A DNA stretch of 64,000 nt, from positions 49,384 through 113,383 of the forward strand of contig CANLGL010000011.1 of the NCBI GenBank assembly GCA_947490345.1, given 5' to 3'. The notes beneath the pieces were generated by a model that saw only the letters and a list, made by a program, of their open reading frames with translations, was not told where the DNA came from and made no database searches. The DNA is from Deltaproteobacteria bacterium. Its GTDB lineage: Bacteria > Myxococcota_A > UBA796 > SXON01. The position numbers were made by a program, and so were the translations under genes. This document shows, piece by piece, positions 16,366 through 26,296 of this stretch. How positions within the stretch are numbered: the stretch's first letter is position 1; each line of letters starts with the position of its first letter.

Positions 16366-17583
16366 ATGAAGCTCCCCGCGCTCCTCACCGCGCTCCTCCT
16401 CTGGGGATGCGCCGCTCAGGCGGCCCCTGTCCTCGGGGTGCCAACGCCGGTCGTCGATCCAGGCCACAAGGGCCTTTCCCACTGGTTCAGCGCGCTCAAG
16501 GCCGCGGAGGCGAAGACGGGCGTGGCGCGCGCCATCCAGTACGGTGACTCCACCATCGCCGCGGACGGGTTCACCAAGACGATTCGCGCGCGCCTCGCCA
16601 CCCGCTTCGGCGACGCGGGCCCCGGTTTTGTGACCGCCGCGCTCAATCCCGCGTGGCACCAGCGCAGCGACATCTTGTCCACCCGTAGCGGCGGCTGGGA
16701 GTGGCGAACCATCCTCCTTGGCGGTGGGGGTGGTCGCTACGGACTCGGTGGCATCGTCGCGATCGTACGACCAGGCGGATACGCAACCGTACGCGCCATC
16801 GACGCGGCCAAGGCGCCCGCGCCGATGAAGCACGTGGAGCTCTGGTACCAGGGCGGGCAAGGCTACGGCAGCTACTGGGTCACTGCGGACGACAAAGAGC
16901 TCGGGCGGGGCTCGGCGGCCGCCGCGGCAACCGACGACCGCCGCTTCACCCTCGATGTTCCCGAGGGCTTCACCAAGCTCGCGTTCGGCGCCACTGGCGG
17001 GACCGTACCCATCTACGGCGTGGTGTTGGAAACTGGGACGCCGGGCATCACCTGGGAGGCGTTGGGCGTCATCGGCGTCGGGAGCAAGTCCTTCACCACC
17101 TACGCCAAGGATTCACTCCGGCCGCAGGTCGCCCAGCGCGGAGCGGACCTGGTGGTGGTGATGCTCGGCGGCAATGAGGCGGGCTACCCCGCGCTCTTGG
17201 GCAAAGGCGGTGAGGCGTACGCTCCCATCTACGCGGGCGCGCTCGACACCATCCTCGCCGGAAAGGGCGACGCCTCCTGCCTCGTGGTGACCCCGCTGGA
17301 CCAGGGTTTTGCCGACGAGATGGACAATGGCACGGTGAAGGCTCGGCCGGGGATGAAGAACCTCGTCGCCGTGCAAGAACGTATCGCGATGGAGAAAGGT
17401 TGCGCCTTCTGGAGCACCTACGCCGCGATGGGCGGTCCCGGCAGCGCCCTGACGTGGGCGCGCGCCCGGGGCGTCGGCACCGGCGACTATGTTCACGTCA
17501 CCGCCAAGGGCCTCGACATCCTCGGAAACCTCGCTGCGGACGCGCTCTTGGGGGAGTACGACGCTTGGGTGGCGAGGCGGTAG
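16366..17583 (+). CDS. SGNH/GDSL-family hydrolase, probable lipoprotein
   Basis: The N-terminus MKLPALLTALLLWGCAAQA is a lipoprotein-type signal with lipobox LWGC. SGNH hydrolase blocks are visible: QYGDSTIAADG (block I, nucleophile Ser), VVVMLGGNEAGYP (block III, Gly/Asn) and GDYVHVTAKGLDILG (block V, Asp and His). The overall layout matches periplasmic SGNH esterases of the peptidoglycan or polysaccharide O-acetyl type. The central region (GKHVELWYQGGQGYGSYWV) looks like an inserted carbohydrate-binding-like sandwich. Its position after a GT51 gene agrees with a cell-wall role, but the substrate is inferred only. The ATG follows the end of the repeat region. Confidence 0.82.
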   Translation: MKLPALLTALLLWGCAAQAAPVLGVPTPVVDPGHKGLSHWFSALKAAEAKTGVARAIQYGDSTIAADGFTKTIRARLATRFGDAGPGFVTAALNPAWHQRSDILSTRSGGWEWRTILLGGGGGRYGLGGIVAIVRPGGYATVRAIDAAKAPAPMKHVELWYQGGQGYGSYWVTADDKELGRGSAAAAATDDRRFTLDVPEGFTKLAFGATGGTVPIYGVVLETGTPGITWEALGVIGVGSKSFTTYAKDSLRPQVAQRGADLVVVMLGGNEAGYPALLGKGGEAYAPIYAGALDTILAGKGDASCLVVTPLDQGFADEMDNGTVKARPGMKNLVAVQERIAMEKGCAFWSTYAAMGGPGSALTWARARGVGTGDYVHVTAKGLDILGNLAADALLGEYDAWVARR

Positions 17584-17829
17584 CTGCGCGGCGCCGCTCC
17601 AGCCGGGAGGGCGCGAGCGACGCCGAGGGTGAGCGAGCCGAGCGCGAATGTTTGCCTTGATGCGGGAGCGCTCGGTGGAGCGGCGGCGGCGACGCCGGCG
17701 GGGGTGAGCGACGATGAGCGAGGCAGGGCGCTGGCGGCACCCCGCCATCCAATCTGCCAATTGTCAGGCGTACGTCAAATAGGTGGATAGAGCGAGAGAG
17801 GTACAGTACGCGAACGGTCGAAGTATACG
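17584..17829 (+). promoter_or_regulatory. Intergenic region with conserved leader of cassette 2
   Basis: The first 170 bases are GC-rich with short GAGCGA-like repeats and no gene. From about 17755 the sequence matches the leader of cassette 1: TTGTCA at 17761, TGGATA 17 bases later, an interrupted AG run and TACG just before the ATG at 17830. Confidence 0.45.
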
Positions 17830-18231
17830 ATGATCCGTCGAGGCTTTACTCCGTTTGCATGTGTGTTCACTCGCGCCGACAAGACCGACCAGACCGGCTG
17901 GCGATTCTTCCCGCTGACGACGTCGCGGGGGACCGCCGACATCAAGGCGGTGCGCGCGATGATCGAGGTCCTGAACATGACCGCCGACTGTCGCTTTCAG
18001 TTCGGCTACCAGGAGGGCGACGACCCGGAACTCTTTTCCGGGAACGGGGAGGTGCTGGACGTCAACTTCGTCAAGTCCACCGACGGCTACGCCGCGATGG
18101 AGAGCTATCTCGCCGTCACGTTCACCAAGGCCTATGTGCGCTTCGGGATCCGGCTTCGCAACGAAGCTGCGGCGACCCCCAAGATTGAGCTGGCCTGGGT
18201 TTCGACACGCTTCGACACCCGGGCCTGCTGA
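17830..18231 (+). CDS. Small cassette protein, unknown function (copy 2)
   Basis: This 133-residue paralogue of the protein at 5957-6358 has the same length, the same RRGFTPFACVFTRAD start and the same STRFDTRAC end. Substitutions are spread through the protein but all hydrophobic core positions keep their character, so this copy looks intact although the two genes after it are damaged. It starts 8 bases before the damaged large gene. Function unknown. Confidence 0.68.
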   Translation: MIRRGFTPFACVFTRADKTDQTGWRFFPLTTSRGTADIKAVRAMIEVLNMTADCRFQFGYQEGDDPELFSGNGEVLDVNFVKSTDGYAAMESYLAVTFTKAYVRFGIRLRNEAAATPKIELAWVSTRFDTRAC

Positions 18232-18239
18232 GCGCCGCC

Positions 18240-19552
18240 GTGCACGCCGTGGTGATGTCCCCGTTCTCGCTCACCGAAAACGAGTGGATCGAGGGCGGGC
18301 CGGCGTTGGTCGCGGGGGCCTACGGCGTCGTGACCACGTCGACGGCCACGATCTGCGTGGCGGCGGGTTCCGGGAGTCTGGCGGACGAATTGGACTTCGA
18401 CCTCGGGGATGTGTCCGTCTTTGGGATCCCTCCAAGCTCGGGCAGGCATCAGTTGTGGATGTTCGGGATCGGCGCCAAGAGCAACAGCGTGGACGCCAGC
18501 GGCACCGCTGCCAGCACGCTGCTGCTCAAGCAGACGCCGAACATCGAACACGCATATCTTCCCTCGCCCTTTGTCCCCGACCCGCTGCCGCTCGGCGGCG
18601 AGCCCAACCAATACAACATCGCCTACCTCCGATCCAACGAGGTGATCGACCCTGGCGGCGTCGCGCCTGCTTCGGCTTATGTGTTCGACGCATCGGTCGA
18701 CCCGTTGCCACTGAAGAGCACGGCGATCCCGAGTCAGACCGCACCGAGGTCGTTCGACGGACACGCCGACGCGATGGCCAACTACAAGGACGCCCATGTG
18801 TTGGAGCTGAAGGGCGGCAGCGGCTGGCTGATGGTGCTCGGGCGGTACGCTTCGGCGGATGACGAGACGCGCGTCTTCGGTCCGAACCCGCCGCCCGCAC
18901 AGGCCGACGGGGACAACAACCCGGACGCGGGAAACAGCTCGGCCGCGATCGTGGCCTACTGGTGTAGCGAGCCGACCTTTCGGGGCTGGTCAGGGGCCCG
19001 TACTTCCTGGTGGGGCGCTACCACGATGTCGAAGACAACGGAGTACTGCACCGCATTCCGCTGTGGCTCGGGGTCCCGGCCGCCTGCCAACTCGTCGATG
19101 AGGAGGGCCTGTGGCTGTACGTCTATTACACCGCGGAGCTGACCACTCACGCCAACGCCACCCAGTTCGATGGTGCCCCCAAGAGCGCACAGGACCCGGC
19201 GCCGGACCCCGCCCGGGTACCCTCCAGCTTTGTTCCCGGCACCTTCTGCAAGCGATTCAACATGGCTCGTCTCCAGTTCCATAGCGGCGCCCGTCATGTC
19301 TATGACCGGTTCTGGATGCCGGTGTCCACCGACGAGACCACCTGGAACAGCAACACCGAGTATGGCGAGGTGTACGGCGAAGACCTGGGCAAGGTGAACA
19401 TCTGGGTGGCCGAAGGGCGGGAATGGCGGCCGCGCGAGGCTCCGGATGGCGCCGCGGGCAACCGGCTCATCTGGGAGGTGTACGCCAACCTGAAGGACGT
19501 CGATGCGGTGCCCGCGGTGTTCGAAGGGGGGGTTGCACTCTATTTCGCCGCC
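18240..19552 (+). pseudogene. Large cassette protein, frameshifted and C-terminally deleted (copy 2)
   Basis: The first ~248 residues follow copy 1 (WIEGGPALV, IPSQTAPRSFDGH, MANYKDAHVLELKGG, NSSAAIVAYWCSEPTF). At 18981-18990 the frame is lost by what looks like a one-base deletion near CGGGGCTGG, and homology goes on in another frame (GPYFLVGRYHDVEDNG..., LGKVNIWVAEGREW). It then stops after VALYFAA near 19550, where the sequence jumps into the lipoprotein gene. The C-terminal ~100 residues of copy 1 have no counterpart. The single-base shift could be a sequencing error; the terminal deletion could not. Confidence 0.8.
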
Positions 19553-19900
19553 ACGACGACGGGTACTCTCCACCCGAGGACTGCGACGACCAGGACCCAG
19601 GGCGCCACCCGGACGCGACGGACGACACCTACGAGCTTGACGGCGTCGATCAGGACTGCGATGGCAAGGACGGAGTTTTTGTGAGGGTGTTCACCTGGGC
19701 CTCCGACTATCAGGAATGGTTCAGAGGTTGGGCTCCCGCTGGAGATGTGGACGCGGACGGCCTGCCCGATGTCGTGACCAGCTCAGCGACAAATGGCTAC
19801 AATGGCATACTTCGACGGCGACGGGGTCGACGAGCCGATCCTCACCAACATCGGCGCGGGGATGGCTGGCGTGCTCGACCCGGTGGGGTTTTTTCCCTGA
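19552..19900 (+). pseudogene. Remnant of the cassette MopE/FG-GAP lipoprotein (copy 2)
   Basis: The remnant begins inside a MopE unit (HDDGYSPPEDCDDQDP, compare GWFTPEDCDDTDP in copy 1), goes on through one FG-GAP blade (WAPAGDVDADGLPDVVTS) to about 19800, then changes frame and resumes at the very end of the protein (YFDGDGVDEPILTN, compare FYGDGEDQPIVSY), stopping at 19900. The signal peptide and roughly 300 central residues are missing. It is fused to the truncated large-protein copy. It cannot encode an exported protein. Confidence 0.75.
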
Positions 19901-19934
19901 AAGGCCGAGCCTCATGTCCCCGCCGTCGTCAGTC

Positions 19935-20339
19935 TCAGCCGCGCAGCGCACCAACCACGTCGGTCTGGGCGAAGTCGTCACCTTTGAACACCAGCTGCGC
20001 CTGTTGCGTCATGGCCAGGCCGTAGCTTGCGCAGTCGCCGAAGTTGAGCCCCGCCGGGTGGCGACCCCGGCCATACCGTGTGTGAGCGGCGTGCGCGGCC
20101 TGCGCTTGTTCCTCATCGAAGGGAGCAATCTGCATTTCACCCGCTCGGAGCAGCGCGTCGATCCGCACCGCGCCCACGGCGCCGAGACGTGTCGTCATCA
20201 CGATGGAGAGTTCAAGCCAGCTCACCGCGCTCAGCAGGTGGCGCCTCGGTGCGGCCAGGAGCCGGGAAAACGCCACGCCCTCCGCTTCGTCCAACAAGAT
20301 TGCCACCAGCGCCGAGGTGTCCCACACGACGACCGTCAT
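19935..20339 (-). CDS. vapC: VapC-type PIN-domain toxin
   Basis: PIN ribonuclease of the VapC type. The acidic active-site residues are in VVWDTSALVAI (Asp7), SWLELS (Glu), NFGDCASYGLA (Asp) and FKGDDF (Asp). The preferred start is the ATG at 20339 (MTVVVWDTSAL), which overlaps the antitoxin stop as ATGA; the ORF track starts eight codons earlier inside the antitoxin gene. It forms a standard two-gene antitoxin-toxin operon. It lies directly after the decayed cassette copy on the opposite strand. Confidence 0.88.
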   Translation of the reverse strand: MTVVVWDTSALVAILLDEAEGVAFSRLLAAPRRHLLSAVSWLELSIVMTTRLGAVGAVRIDALLRAGEMQIAPFDEEQAQAAHAAHTRYGRGRHPAGLNFGDCASYGLAMTQQAQLVFKGDDFAQTDVVGALRG

Positions 20340-20605
20340 CGGGGCAAGCCACTCTCGTCCCAAAGCAGCAGCTCGGCAACGCTGCTGTCGTCCAGCACCG
20401 GATCGGACTGCACGTCAGCGACGACTTTCCGGATGACCGCGAGGCGGGACCCCAGCTCGTGCTCGCAATCACGGCCCCCCAGCCGTCGCGCCAGCCGCTC
20501 CCGGAGGCCATCCTCGAGCAGAGACCGCAGCGAATGACCGTGCGTCGCCGCGTACACCTTGGCCTGGCGGAACAGCGCGTCGTCGATCTCGACCGTGGTC
20601 TTCAT
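20336..20605 (-). CDS. vapB: VapB-type ribbon-helix-helix antitoxin
   Basis: This 89-residue antitoxin has MKTTVEIDDALFRQAKVYA at the start, a ribbon-helix-helix DNA-binding fold of the VapB type with GHSLRSLLEDGLRERLARR as the second helix. The C-terminal part (SSVAELLLWDESGL) is the likely toxin-binding tail. The ATG at 20605 is preferred to the upstream start in the track, which would add 19 residues with no family likeness. It ends in an ATGA overlap with the PIN toxin gene. Such proteins neutralise the toxin and repress their own operon. Confidence 0.85.
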   Translation of the reverse strand: MKTTVEIDDALFRQAKVYAATHGHSLRSLLEDGLRERLARRLGGRDCEHELGSRLAVIRKVVADVQSDPVLDDSSVAELLLWDESGLPR

Positions 20606-20720
20606 GCATAAACCCATACTCCCGTGTACCCGTATCGGCAAGCCTTGCCCGGCCCGCGACATCCAGATCAGCCTGTCGATCGCGCCCGGTCCGGGCTACC
20701 CTGGGGACGTCGGAGCGTTC

Positions 20721-22265
20721 ATGTTGCTTTTGAGCCTGCTCGTCGCCTGCCCGGTCGAAAACGTCATCAATGTCTCGAACAAGGATAAGGGCGACACCGA
20801 GCTGGAGCCCGACATCGAGCTGGAGCCCGATTCCCTGACCTTCGACATGGCGGATCCTGGGTCGGTGGGCACCAAGAACATCGTCATCGAGAATCGTGGC
20901 GACGCGGACCTGCACATCACCAATCTCGTTCTCCAGGGCACCACGGCGTTCACCGTCGGCACCGAAGAGACAGCCGCCACGATCGCGCCCGGCTCATCCA
21001 TCAGCGTGCCCATCAACTTCACCCCGGTAAACCCCGAGGACTTCGCTAGCCTCGTCGTGACCAGTGACGACCCGGACAGCGCCCTTCTCGAAGTGCCGCT
21101 CATGGGCGCGGGCAAGATCCCGCAGCTCTACGTTTCGCCGAACCCCTACACCTTCGGCTCGGTGCTCCTGGAGTGCCAACGCGAACAGCCGCTCACGCTC
21201 ACCAACATCGGCAACGGCACCCTGATCGTCGATCAGGCGGTCACCGTCGCCGCGGGCTTCACCATCGACTCCGACACGCTCCCCGCGTACCTGGGTCCGG
21301 ACGAGTCGGCCCAGGTAATGCTCACCTTCAGGCCCACCGAGGTGGCCGACTACGGCGGTGAGGTCTGGGTGGCCAGCAACTCGCTGGTGCCGAACACCAT
21401 CGCGCCGATCAGCGGGCACGGCACCACGGACAAGGGCGTCGTGGACGAGTTCTGGCAGGGCGACGGGCCGTGGGACCGCACCGACATATTCTTCTACGTG
21501 GACCAGTCCGGGAGCATGGCTGACGATCAAGACAACATGATCGCCAACTTCTCCCACTTCGTCGAAGCGCTGACGCTCCTCGACCTCGATTGGCAGATCA
21601 TCATCTCGACGCGTGACACCGGGTGCAGCAACACCGGCATTCTCACTCCCGAAACACCCAATCTCGAGACGGCCTTCCTCGAAGGGGTCCACGGGGCCGG
21701 CGGGCGTTTTACGGAAGCGGGGCTCGTGGTCGCGTCCGAAGCGATGGAGCGCTCGGTCCCGGGCGAATGCAACGACGGATTCATCCGCGAAGACAGCAAG
21801 ACGTCGATCGTGATTGTATCGGATGAACCAGACCAATCTCCTGGAAGCTACGCCACATACGTCGCGACCATCCAATCCTACGCCCCCACCGCCGCGATCA
21901 CCGCCATCGTGGGCGACATCCCCAGCGGCTGCCTATCCGACGTCGGCAGCGCCGACCCCGGCCACGGATACTACGAAGCGGCGTTGGCCACCCACGGCGC
22001 CTTCCTGAGCATTTGTGAGCAGGATTGGACCACCTACTTCGATGCTATCGCGACGTTGTCGGCGACAGGAAAGACCGACCGCTTCGCGCTGAGCACCCCG
22101 GCGGACCCGGACACCATCGTGGTGTCGATCGACAACGAGGTCGTCACCGTGGGGTGGACCTACGATGCCGACGGACAGGCCATCGTGTTCGACGCGGACC
22201 ACATCCCGGAGTCGGGGGCCTACATCCAGGTGCAATACGAGCTGCTCGGCGATTGCGACGACTGA
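20721..22265 (+). CDS. Lipoprotein with ASH/Hydin-type Ig domains and a VWA domain
   Basis: A lipoprotein-like start MLLLSLLVACPVEN (lipobox VAC, cysteine 10), then two choice-of-anchor/ASPM-SPD-2-Hydin Ig-like domains (LTFDMADPGSVGTKNIVIEN, YTFGSVLLECQREQPLTLTN), then a von Willebrand A domain with MIDAS motif DQSGSM (about residue 260) and SIVIVSDEPDQSP. It ends with a short beta-domain (YIQVQYELLGDCDD). It is most likely a surface protein; VWA suggests Mg/Ca-dependent protein contact. The track's start at 20559 overlaps the antitoxin gene antisense, so I use the ATG at 20721. Confidence 0.82.
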   Translation: MLLLSLLVACPVENVINVSNKDKGDTELEPDIELEPDSLTFDMADPGSVGTKNIVIENRGDADLHITNLVLQGTTAFTVGTEETAATIAPGSSISVPINFTPVNPEDFASLVVTSDDPDSALLEVPLMGAGKIPQLYVSPNPYTFGSVLLECQREQPLTLTNIGNGTLIVDQAVTVAAGFTIDSDTLPAYLGPDESAQVMLTFRPTEVADYGGEVWVASNSLVPNTIAPISGHGTTDKGVVDEFWQGDGPWDRTDIFFYVDQSGSMADDQDNMIANFSHFVEALTLLDLDWQIIISTRDTGCSNTGILTPETPNLETAFLEGVHGAGGRFTEAGLVVASEAMERSVPGECNDGFIREDSKTSIVIVSDEPDQSPGSYATYVATIQSYAPTAAITAIVGDIPSGCLSDVGSADPGHGYYEAALATHGAFLSICEQDWTTYFDAIATLSATGKTDRFALSTPADPDTIVVSIDNEVVTVGWTYDADGQAIVFDADHIPESGAYIQVQYELLGDCDD

Positions 22266-22280
22266 CGGCGTTGGCCCGCG

Positions 22281-23459
22281 CTAGCCCCGCTTCTTGAGTC
22301 GGGCGGCGCCGACCAGGAGCGCCGAGAGCAAGAGGACACCTGACCCGTCTCGGCAGCCGCCGCCACGCAGGCTGAAGCTGTCACAAGCGTCGCCGAGCCC
22401 GTCGCCATCCGTGCCGTCGTCCTGATCAGCGTTCGGCACGCCCGGGCAGTTGTCACAAGCGTCGCCCACCCCGTCCTGATCGACGTCGAGCTGATCAGGG
22501 TCGACCACGTTCGGGCAGACGTCGCATTCGTCCCCCAGACCATCCTCGTCAGAGTCCACCTGGGCAAGGTTCGCGACCGTGATGCAATTGTCACACACGT
22601 CGCCGAGCAGGTCATCGTCGCTGTCGTACTGGTCGGCGTCCCAGGTAAACACACAATCGTCACAAGGGTCGCCAACCCCATCACCATCAACGTCGGCCTG
22701 ATCGAGGTTGATGACATCGGGACAGTTGTCGCACTTGTCTCCGAGGCCGTCCTGATCGCGATCCTGGGTGGTGACGGTGTCGTCTTCCGGGCAGCGATCG
22801 CACTCATCGCCGAAGCCGTCGCCGTCGGTGTCGAGTTGGTCCCCATTCGGCGTCACGATGCAGTTGTCACACGCATCGCCAATCAGGTCGCCATCGCTGT
22901 CGTCCTGCTGGGGGTTGGCAAGATTCGGGCAGTTGTCACAGGCATCCCCGGCGCCGTCTTTGTCGTGGTCCTCCTGACCGATGTCGGGCCAGAACGGGCA
23001 GATGTCACAGGCGTCCCCGATGCTGTCGAAATCAGTGTCGAACTGGTCGCCGTTGGGCTCTACAAGGCAATTGTCACACACGTCGCCGACGTTGTCGCAA
23101 TCCACGTCCGACTGGTCGCGGTTGTAGTCGACCGGGCAATTGTCACACGCGAAGATGGCCATTTTGTCCGGAAAGCCGTGTTCGCCCAAGATGGGTTGGG
23201 CACCGTAGCTCATGCCGTCGCCGTCTTCGTCGTAAGCGGCCACCGGATACAGACACCCGAACGAGAAGTAGTCGTAGTAATAGTCGGCGTTCTCGTAGGG
23301 CTCGCCGGTCATCGGGTCGATGTTCGCCAGGCAATCCGGGTCGGTCAGGTCCACCAGCGTTTCGTCGTAGACCTCGATCGTGTTGCAGTTGAGGTCCTGG
23401 TACAGGTCGTTGGTGCACTCTTCGGCCGCGAAAGCGGACAGGCACAGCGCGAGGATCAT
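22281..23459 (-). CDS. Thrombospondin type-3 repeat protein with MYXO-CTERM-like tail
   Basis: A signal-like N-terminus ([16 protein letters not shown]), then about nine thrombospondin type-3 Ca-binding repeats (pattern DNCP....DQ.D.D.DG.GD.CD). The C-terminus has GGGCRDGSG, a membrane helix ([11 protein letters not shown]) and RLKKRG, the Cys + helix + basic layout of MYXO-CTERM-type sorting signals processed by myxosortases. It is the last gene of a six-gene minus-strand unit; its ATG overlaps the OmpA-family stop as ATGA. Role: Ca-binding cell-surface or periplasmic protein. Confidence 0.85.
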   Translation of the reverse strand: MILALCLSAFAAEECTNDLYQDLNCNTIEVYDETLVDLTDPDCLANIDPMTGEPYENADYYYDYFSFGCLYPVAAYDEDGDGMSYGAQPILGEHGFPDKMAIFACDNCPVDYNRDQSDVDCDNVGDVCDNCLVEPNGDQFDTDFDSIGDACDICPFWPDIGQEDHDKDGAGDACDNCPNLANPQQDDSDGDLIGDACDNCIVTPNGDQLDTDGDGFGDECDRCPEDDTVTTQDRDQDGLGDKCDNCPDVINLDQADVDGDGVGDPCDDCVFTWDADQYDSDDDLLGDVCDNCITVANLAQVDSDEDGLGDECDVCPNVVDPDQLDVDQDGVGDACDNCPGVPNADQDDGTDGDGLGDACDSFSLRGGGCRDGSGVLLLSALLVGAARLKKRG

Positions 23460-24955
23460 GGAGCCTCCTCGTCGTCAAAGATCTGCTCGTCGGGGAGAGC
23501 GCCCGGCTCGGGCACAGCAGTGGCGGGGATCGGCTTTCCGTCGGGACCGAGCGGGACGGGCGGCGGCGGGAGCGGCGGCGGAGCCGGCAGCGTGGCGGGC
23601 TCGCCCGTCCACGGCTTCTTGATCTCCAGTTTGTAGCCTGGCGGCTGCTCGCCGGGCGCAAGCCGCTTGACGATGTGGAAGATGACCCGGCGGTTTTCGG
23701 CGAGCGAGGCTTCGTCCATTGCTTCGTTTCGCGGCTCGACCTCGCCCATGGAGCGCGTGGAGATGCGCGTGGGGGAGACACCCGCCTCGATGAGCGCCCG
23801 CCAGATGGCGTCGGCGCGCTTCTTGGCCAGGTCATAGTTGTAGTAGAAGCTGCCTTCTTCGCTAGCATGGCCCTCGATGACGAGGTGGACGATCTCCGGG
23901 TGCTTCTCCAGGAGTTTGCCCATGAACGACAGCGTCGGCGCCGAGATCGGGAGGATCACGTCCTTGGCGAACTCGAACTGGATGGGGTCGCGGATGACGA
24001 TCTGGTCCTGCTCTACCCGCGCCAGCTCGGTCGCCCGCCACTCGACCTTCTTCGGCTTGGCGATCTGCTCGATGATCAGCTCGTCGGGGACCGAATCGGC
24101 CGGCAACTCGTACCTGGCGACCACCGGCGCGGGCTTGGGGGGGCGGGGCGAGCGCGACCAGGTGAGCCCGGCGAAGACCCGGTAGCGGGTGGTCCCGTAG
24201 CCCTCGGTGAGCCCGCGGCCGACGCCCAGATCGACCGTCCAGTCCCGCGCCGGCTGAACCTGCGCGCCGACCAGCAGCTCCGCCACGTTCTCAGCGCCGC
24301 CCGCGGTCAGCGTGGCCAGGCCCACCCGGGAGTTGACCGTGGCATGAATGGCGAGGTGGTCGGTCCAGACATCGGCGACGAGCGCCACGTTTTCCACCAG
24401 CTCGGAGCCAAGGGTGAAGTCCGCCCCCGTCTCGACCGCCGGTCGCAGCATGAACGCCGTGTCGGAGCGCACGGAAAGCGGGCCGACCCCCGCGGCGACC
24501 AGCAGGCCGGGCAGCCCGCGGACCATCCCCTCGCCCTTCCACGCCGCTGTCGTGCCGACCGGAACGAGTAGATCCGCATGGGCGCCGAGGTCCAGCGGGC
24601 CCCAGTGCCAGATGTGCGCGCGCAGGCCGATGCCCATGTCGCCCGCGCCGAAGGCCGTGCCCTCGTAGTCCGGCTGGTTTCCGGGCACGTCGTAGGCCAA
24701 CGGGATCGTGAGGCGCGCGCCGAAGTGTTTGCTGAAGTCGAGGCTGGCGCCGACGGTGAGGGCGGCCCGGCCCTCGATCACCGTGCCGTCCTCGTCGCCG
24801 TAGCGGTACAGCACCAACGGTGACTGCTCGTATTGCAGCAACGAACCCACCGTGACGGTGCCGGGAACCCCGAGCCGCGGGGCCTCGACGCCCGGCGTGT
24901 CACCCGGCGTGAACGCCGGACGGACCAGCTCGATGTCGGCGGAGAACCCGGGCAC
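23456..24955 (-). CDS. OmpA-family protein (barrel plus peptidoglycan-binding domain)
   Basis: The N-terminal ~280 residues are beta-rich ([31 protein letters not shown]), fitting an outer-membrane barrel. The C-terminal OmpA domain follows: [47 protein letters not shown]. It ends in a Pro-rich tail and acidic residues. The GTG at 24955 overlaps the upstream stop as TAGTG. It has no signal peptide from this start, odd for an outer-membrane protein; either the signal is supplied otherwise or there is a sequence error near 24955. It is co-transcribed with the genes on either side. Confidence 0.82.
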   Translation of the reverse strand: MPGFSADIELVRPAFTPGDTPGVEAPRLGVPGTVTVGSLLQYEQSPLVLYRYGDEDGTVIEGRAALTVGASLDFSKHFGARLTIPLAYDVPGNQPDYEGTAFGAGDMGIGLRAHIWHWGPLDLGAHADLLVPVGTTAAWKGEGMVRGLPGLLVAAGVGPLSVRSDTAFMLRPAVETGADFTLGSELVENVALVADVWTDHLAIHATVNSRVGLATLTAGGAENVAELLVGAQVQPARDWTVDLGVGRGLTEGYGTTRYRVFAGLTWSRSPRPPKPAPVVARYELPADSVPDELIIEQIAKPKKVEWRATELARVEQDQIVIRDPIQFEFAKDVILPISAPTLSFMGKLLEKHPEIVHLVIEGHASEEGSFYYNYDLAKKRADAIWRALIEAGVSPTRISTRSMGEVEPRNEAMDEASLAENRRVIFHIVKRLAPGEQPPGYKLEIKKPWTGEPATLPAPPPLPPPPVPLGPDGKPIPATAVPEPGALPDEQIFDDEEAP

Positions 24956-26295
24956 TAGAAGCGCCCCGTAACGCCGACCCAGGCGGGACCGAGCAGCGGC
25001 TGCAGCCGGAGCCCCGAGGGCGCACGGATGTCGTCAAAGGTGCTCTCGTCAGGAACACCCTCGTTGCGGTCCGGCACGCGCGGGTCCGACCGCGGCGGGG
25101 CCGAGGCGGGCGGCGTGGTCCCTGCGGGCAGCGCGGCCGGAGGCGCCGCCGCGTCCACGTCGAGCGGCGTCGAGGGTGGCGTCCCGAGCGGCGGCGCCGC
25201 GGACGGGGCCACGTGGGTGCTGTTGTAAGCGGCGACCAGCTCGGCGGCGCGGGTGTGGCTGTAGACGAGGTGGGGCCGCTCTTCCCGCGCCTCGCTGTCG
25301 CGACCTACAAACGGCGCGGAGGCCAACGCCACGCCCCCACTCCCGACCAGAAAGAGCGTGGTTCCTAGCCGCTGAGATTGCCAACTGGCGAGCGCCTTGT
25401 CGTACTGCCCCTGCTCGAAGCTGGCCGCAGCCAGGTAGGAGTCTTCCGAGGTGTAGTCGGTGGGGTCCACCGAGTAGTCGTCGATGTTGGGGACACCGGT
25501 TTCGCCGAGGACCACGATCAGTCCGGCCAGCAAGAGCGCGCCGCCGCCGACGCCCACGGCGATCTGCCCAATCTTGCCGAACTCCCGCTCGTTGTCGAGC
25601 TGTCGCAACATCTCCTTGTCCCCGACGATTCGGGCGAACTGAACGCTGGTGTAGCGGTGATCGGCGGCGTCGTAGACCCGCCAGCGAGCCGCGGGGTCTC
25701 CCTCGACCCGGAGTCCGACCCCCGCCGCGGGCGCAGGCGGGGCGGGTGGGGCGGGTGGCGCCGGCGGGGGGATCGAGACCGAGGGCACCGCCGCGGGTGC
25801 TTCCTTCGGCGGGGGCGGCACGACCACGGCGGCCGGCGGCGGAGGGGGCGTGATGTTGCCGCCGCCTGCAGGGGCTGCCGGGGCGGGCAGCGGCGGCCGC
25901 GCGACGGGCGGGGGCGCGGCGACGGGCGCTGGCGCGGGGGACGTGGACGGCGCTCCAGGTCGGACGACGGTGACGTCGAAGACCGGGGCGTTCGCTTTCG
26001 GGGCCGCCGGAGCGGCTGCGGCGGGTGCTTGTGTCGCGGTTGGCGGGGTCGCGGGGGTCGCGGGGGTCGCCGCGGGCGGGGTCACCGCGGGCGCTGTAGC
26101 CGGGGTAATGTTCCCGCCCGGCGCCCCCTTCTTCACGACGACGACGTCGAAGACCGGGCCGGCCGGCTTCGGCGGGGGTGTTGGGGAGGGTGCGGACTCC
26201 GCTGCGTCTGGCGCGCCCGCATCCCCGGTGTCCGCGTCGGCCGGTTCTTCGGCAAACGCCAAGCGGGCGACAAGGACAAGGACCATCGAGCGCAT
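24955..26295 (-). CDS. Pro-rich secreted protein with membrane segments, unknown
   Basis: This 446-residue protein starts MRSMVLVLVARLAFA|EEPADADTG, a signal peptide. A long Pro/Ala-rich linker with two copies of PVFDV.VV..GAP and a GGNITP motif follows, then two hydrophobic helices (IGQIAVGVGGGALLLAGLIVVL and LGTTLFLVGSGGVALASAPF), and a Pro-rich tail. The track extends it to 26952, but that part is antisense-like overlap with the Tim44-type gene; the ATG at 26295 is one base from that gene's stop. No family is recognised. The linker suggests a protein spanning the periplasm, perhaps acting with the OmpA protein encoded next. Confidence 0.7.
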   Translation of the reverse strand: MRSMVLVLVARLAFAEEPADADTGDAGAPDAAESAPSPTPPPKPAGPVFDVVVVKKGAPGGNITPATAPAVTPPAATPATPATPPTATQAPAAAAPAAPKANAPVFDVTVVRPGAPSTSPAPAPVAAPPPVARPPLPAPAAPAGGGNITPPPPPAAVVVPPPPKEAPAAVPSVSIPPPAPPAPPAPPAPAAGVGLRVEGDPAARWRVYDAADHRYTSVQFARIVGDKEMLRQLDNEREFGKIGQIAVGVGGGALLLAGLIVVLGETGVPNIDDYSVDPTDYTSEDSYLAAASFEQGQYDKALASWQSQRLGTTLFLVGSGGVALASAPFVGRDSEAREERPHLVYSHTRAAELVAAYNSTHVAPSAAPPLGTPPSTPLDVDAAAPPAALPAGTTPPASAPPRSDPRVPDRNEGVPDESTFDDIRAPSGLRLQPLLGPAWVGVTGRF

Positions 26296-26296
26296 G

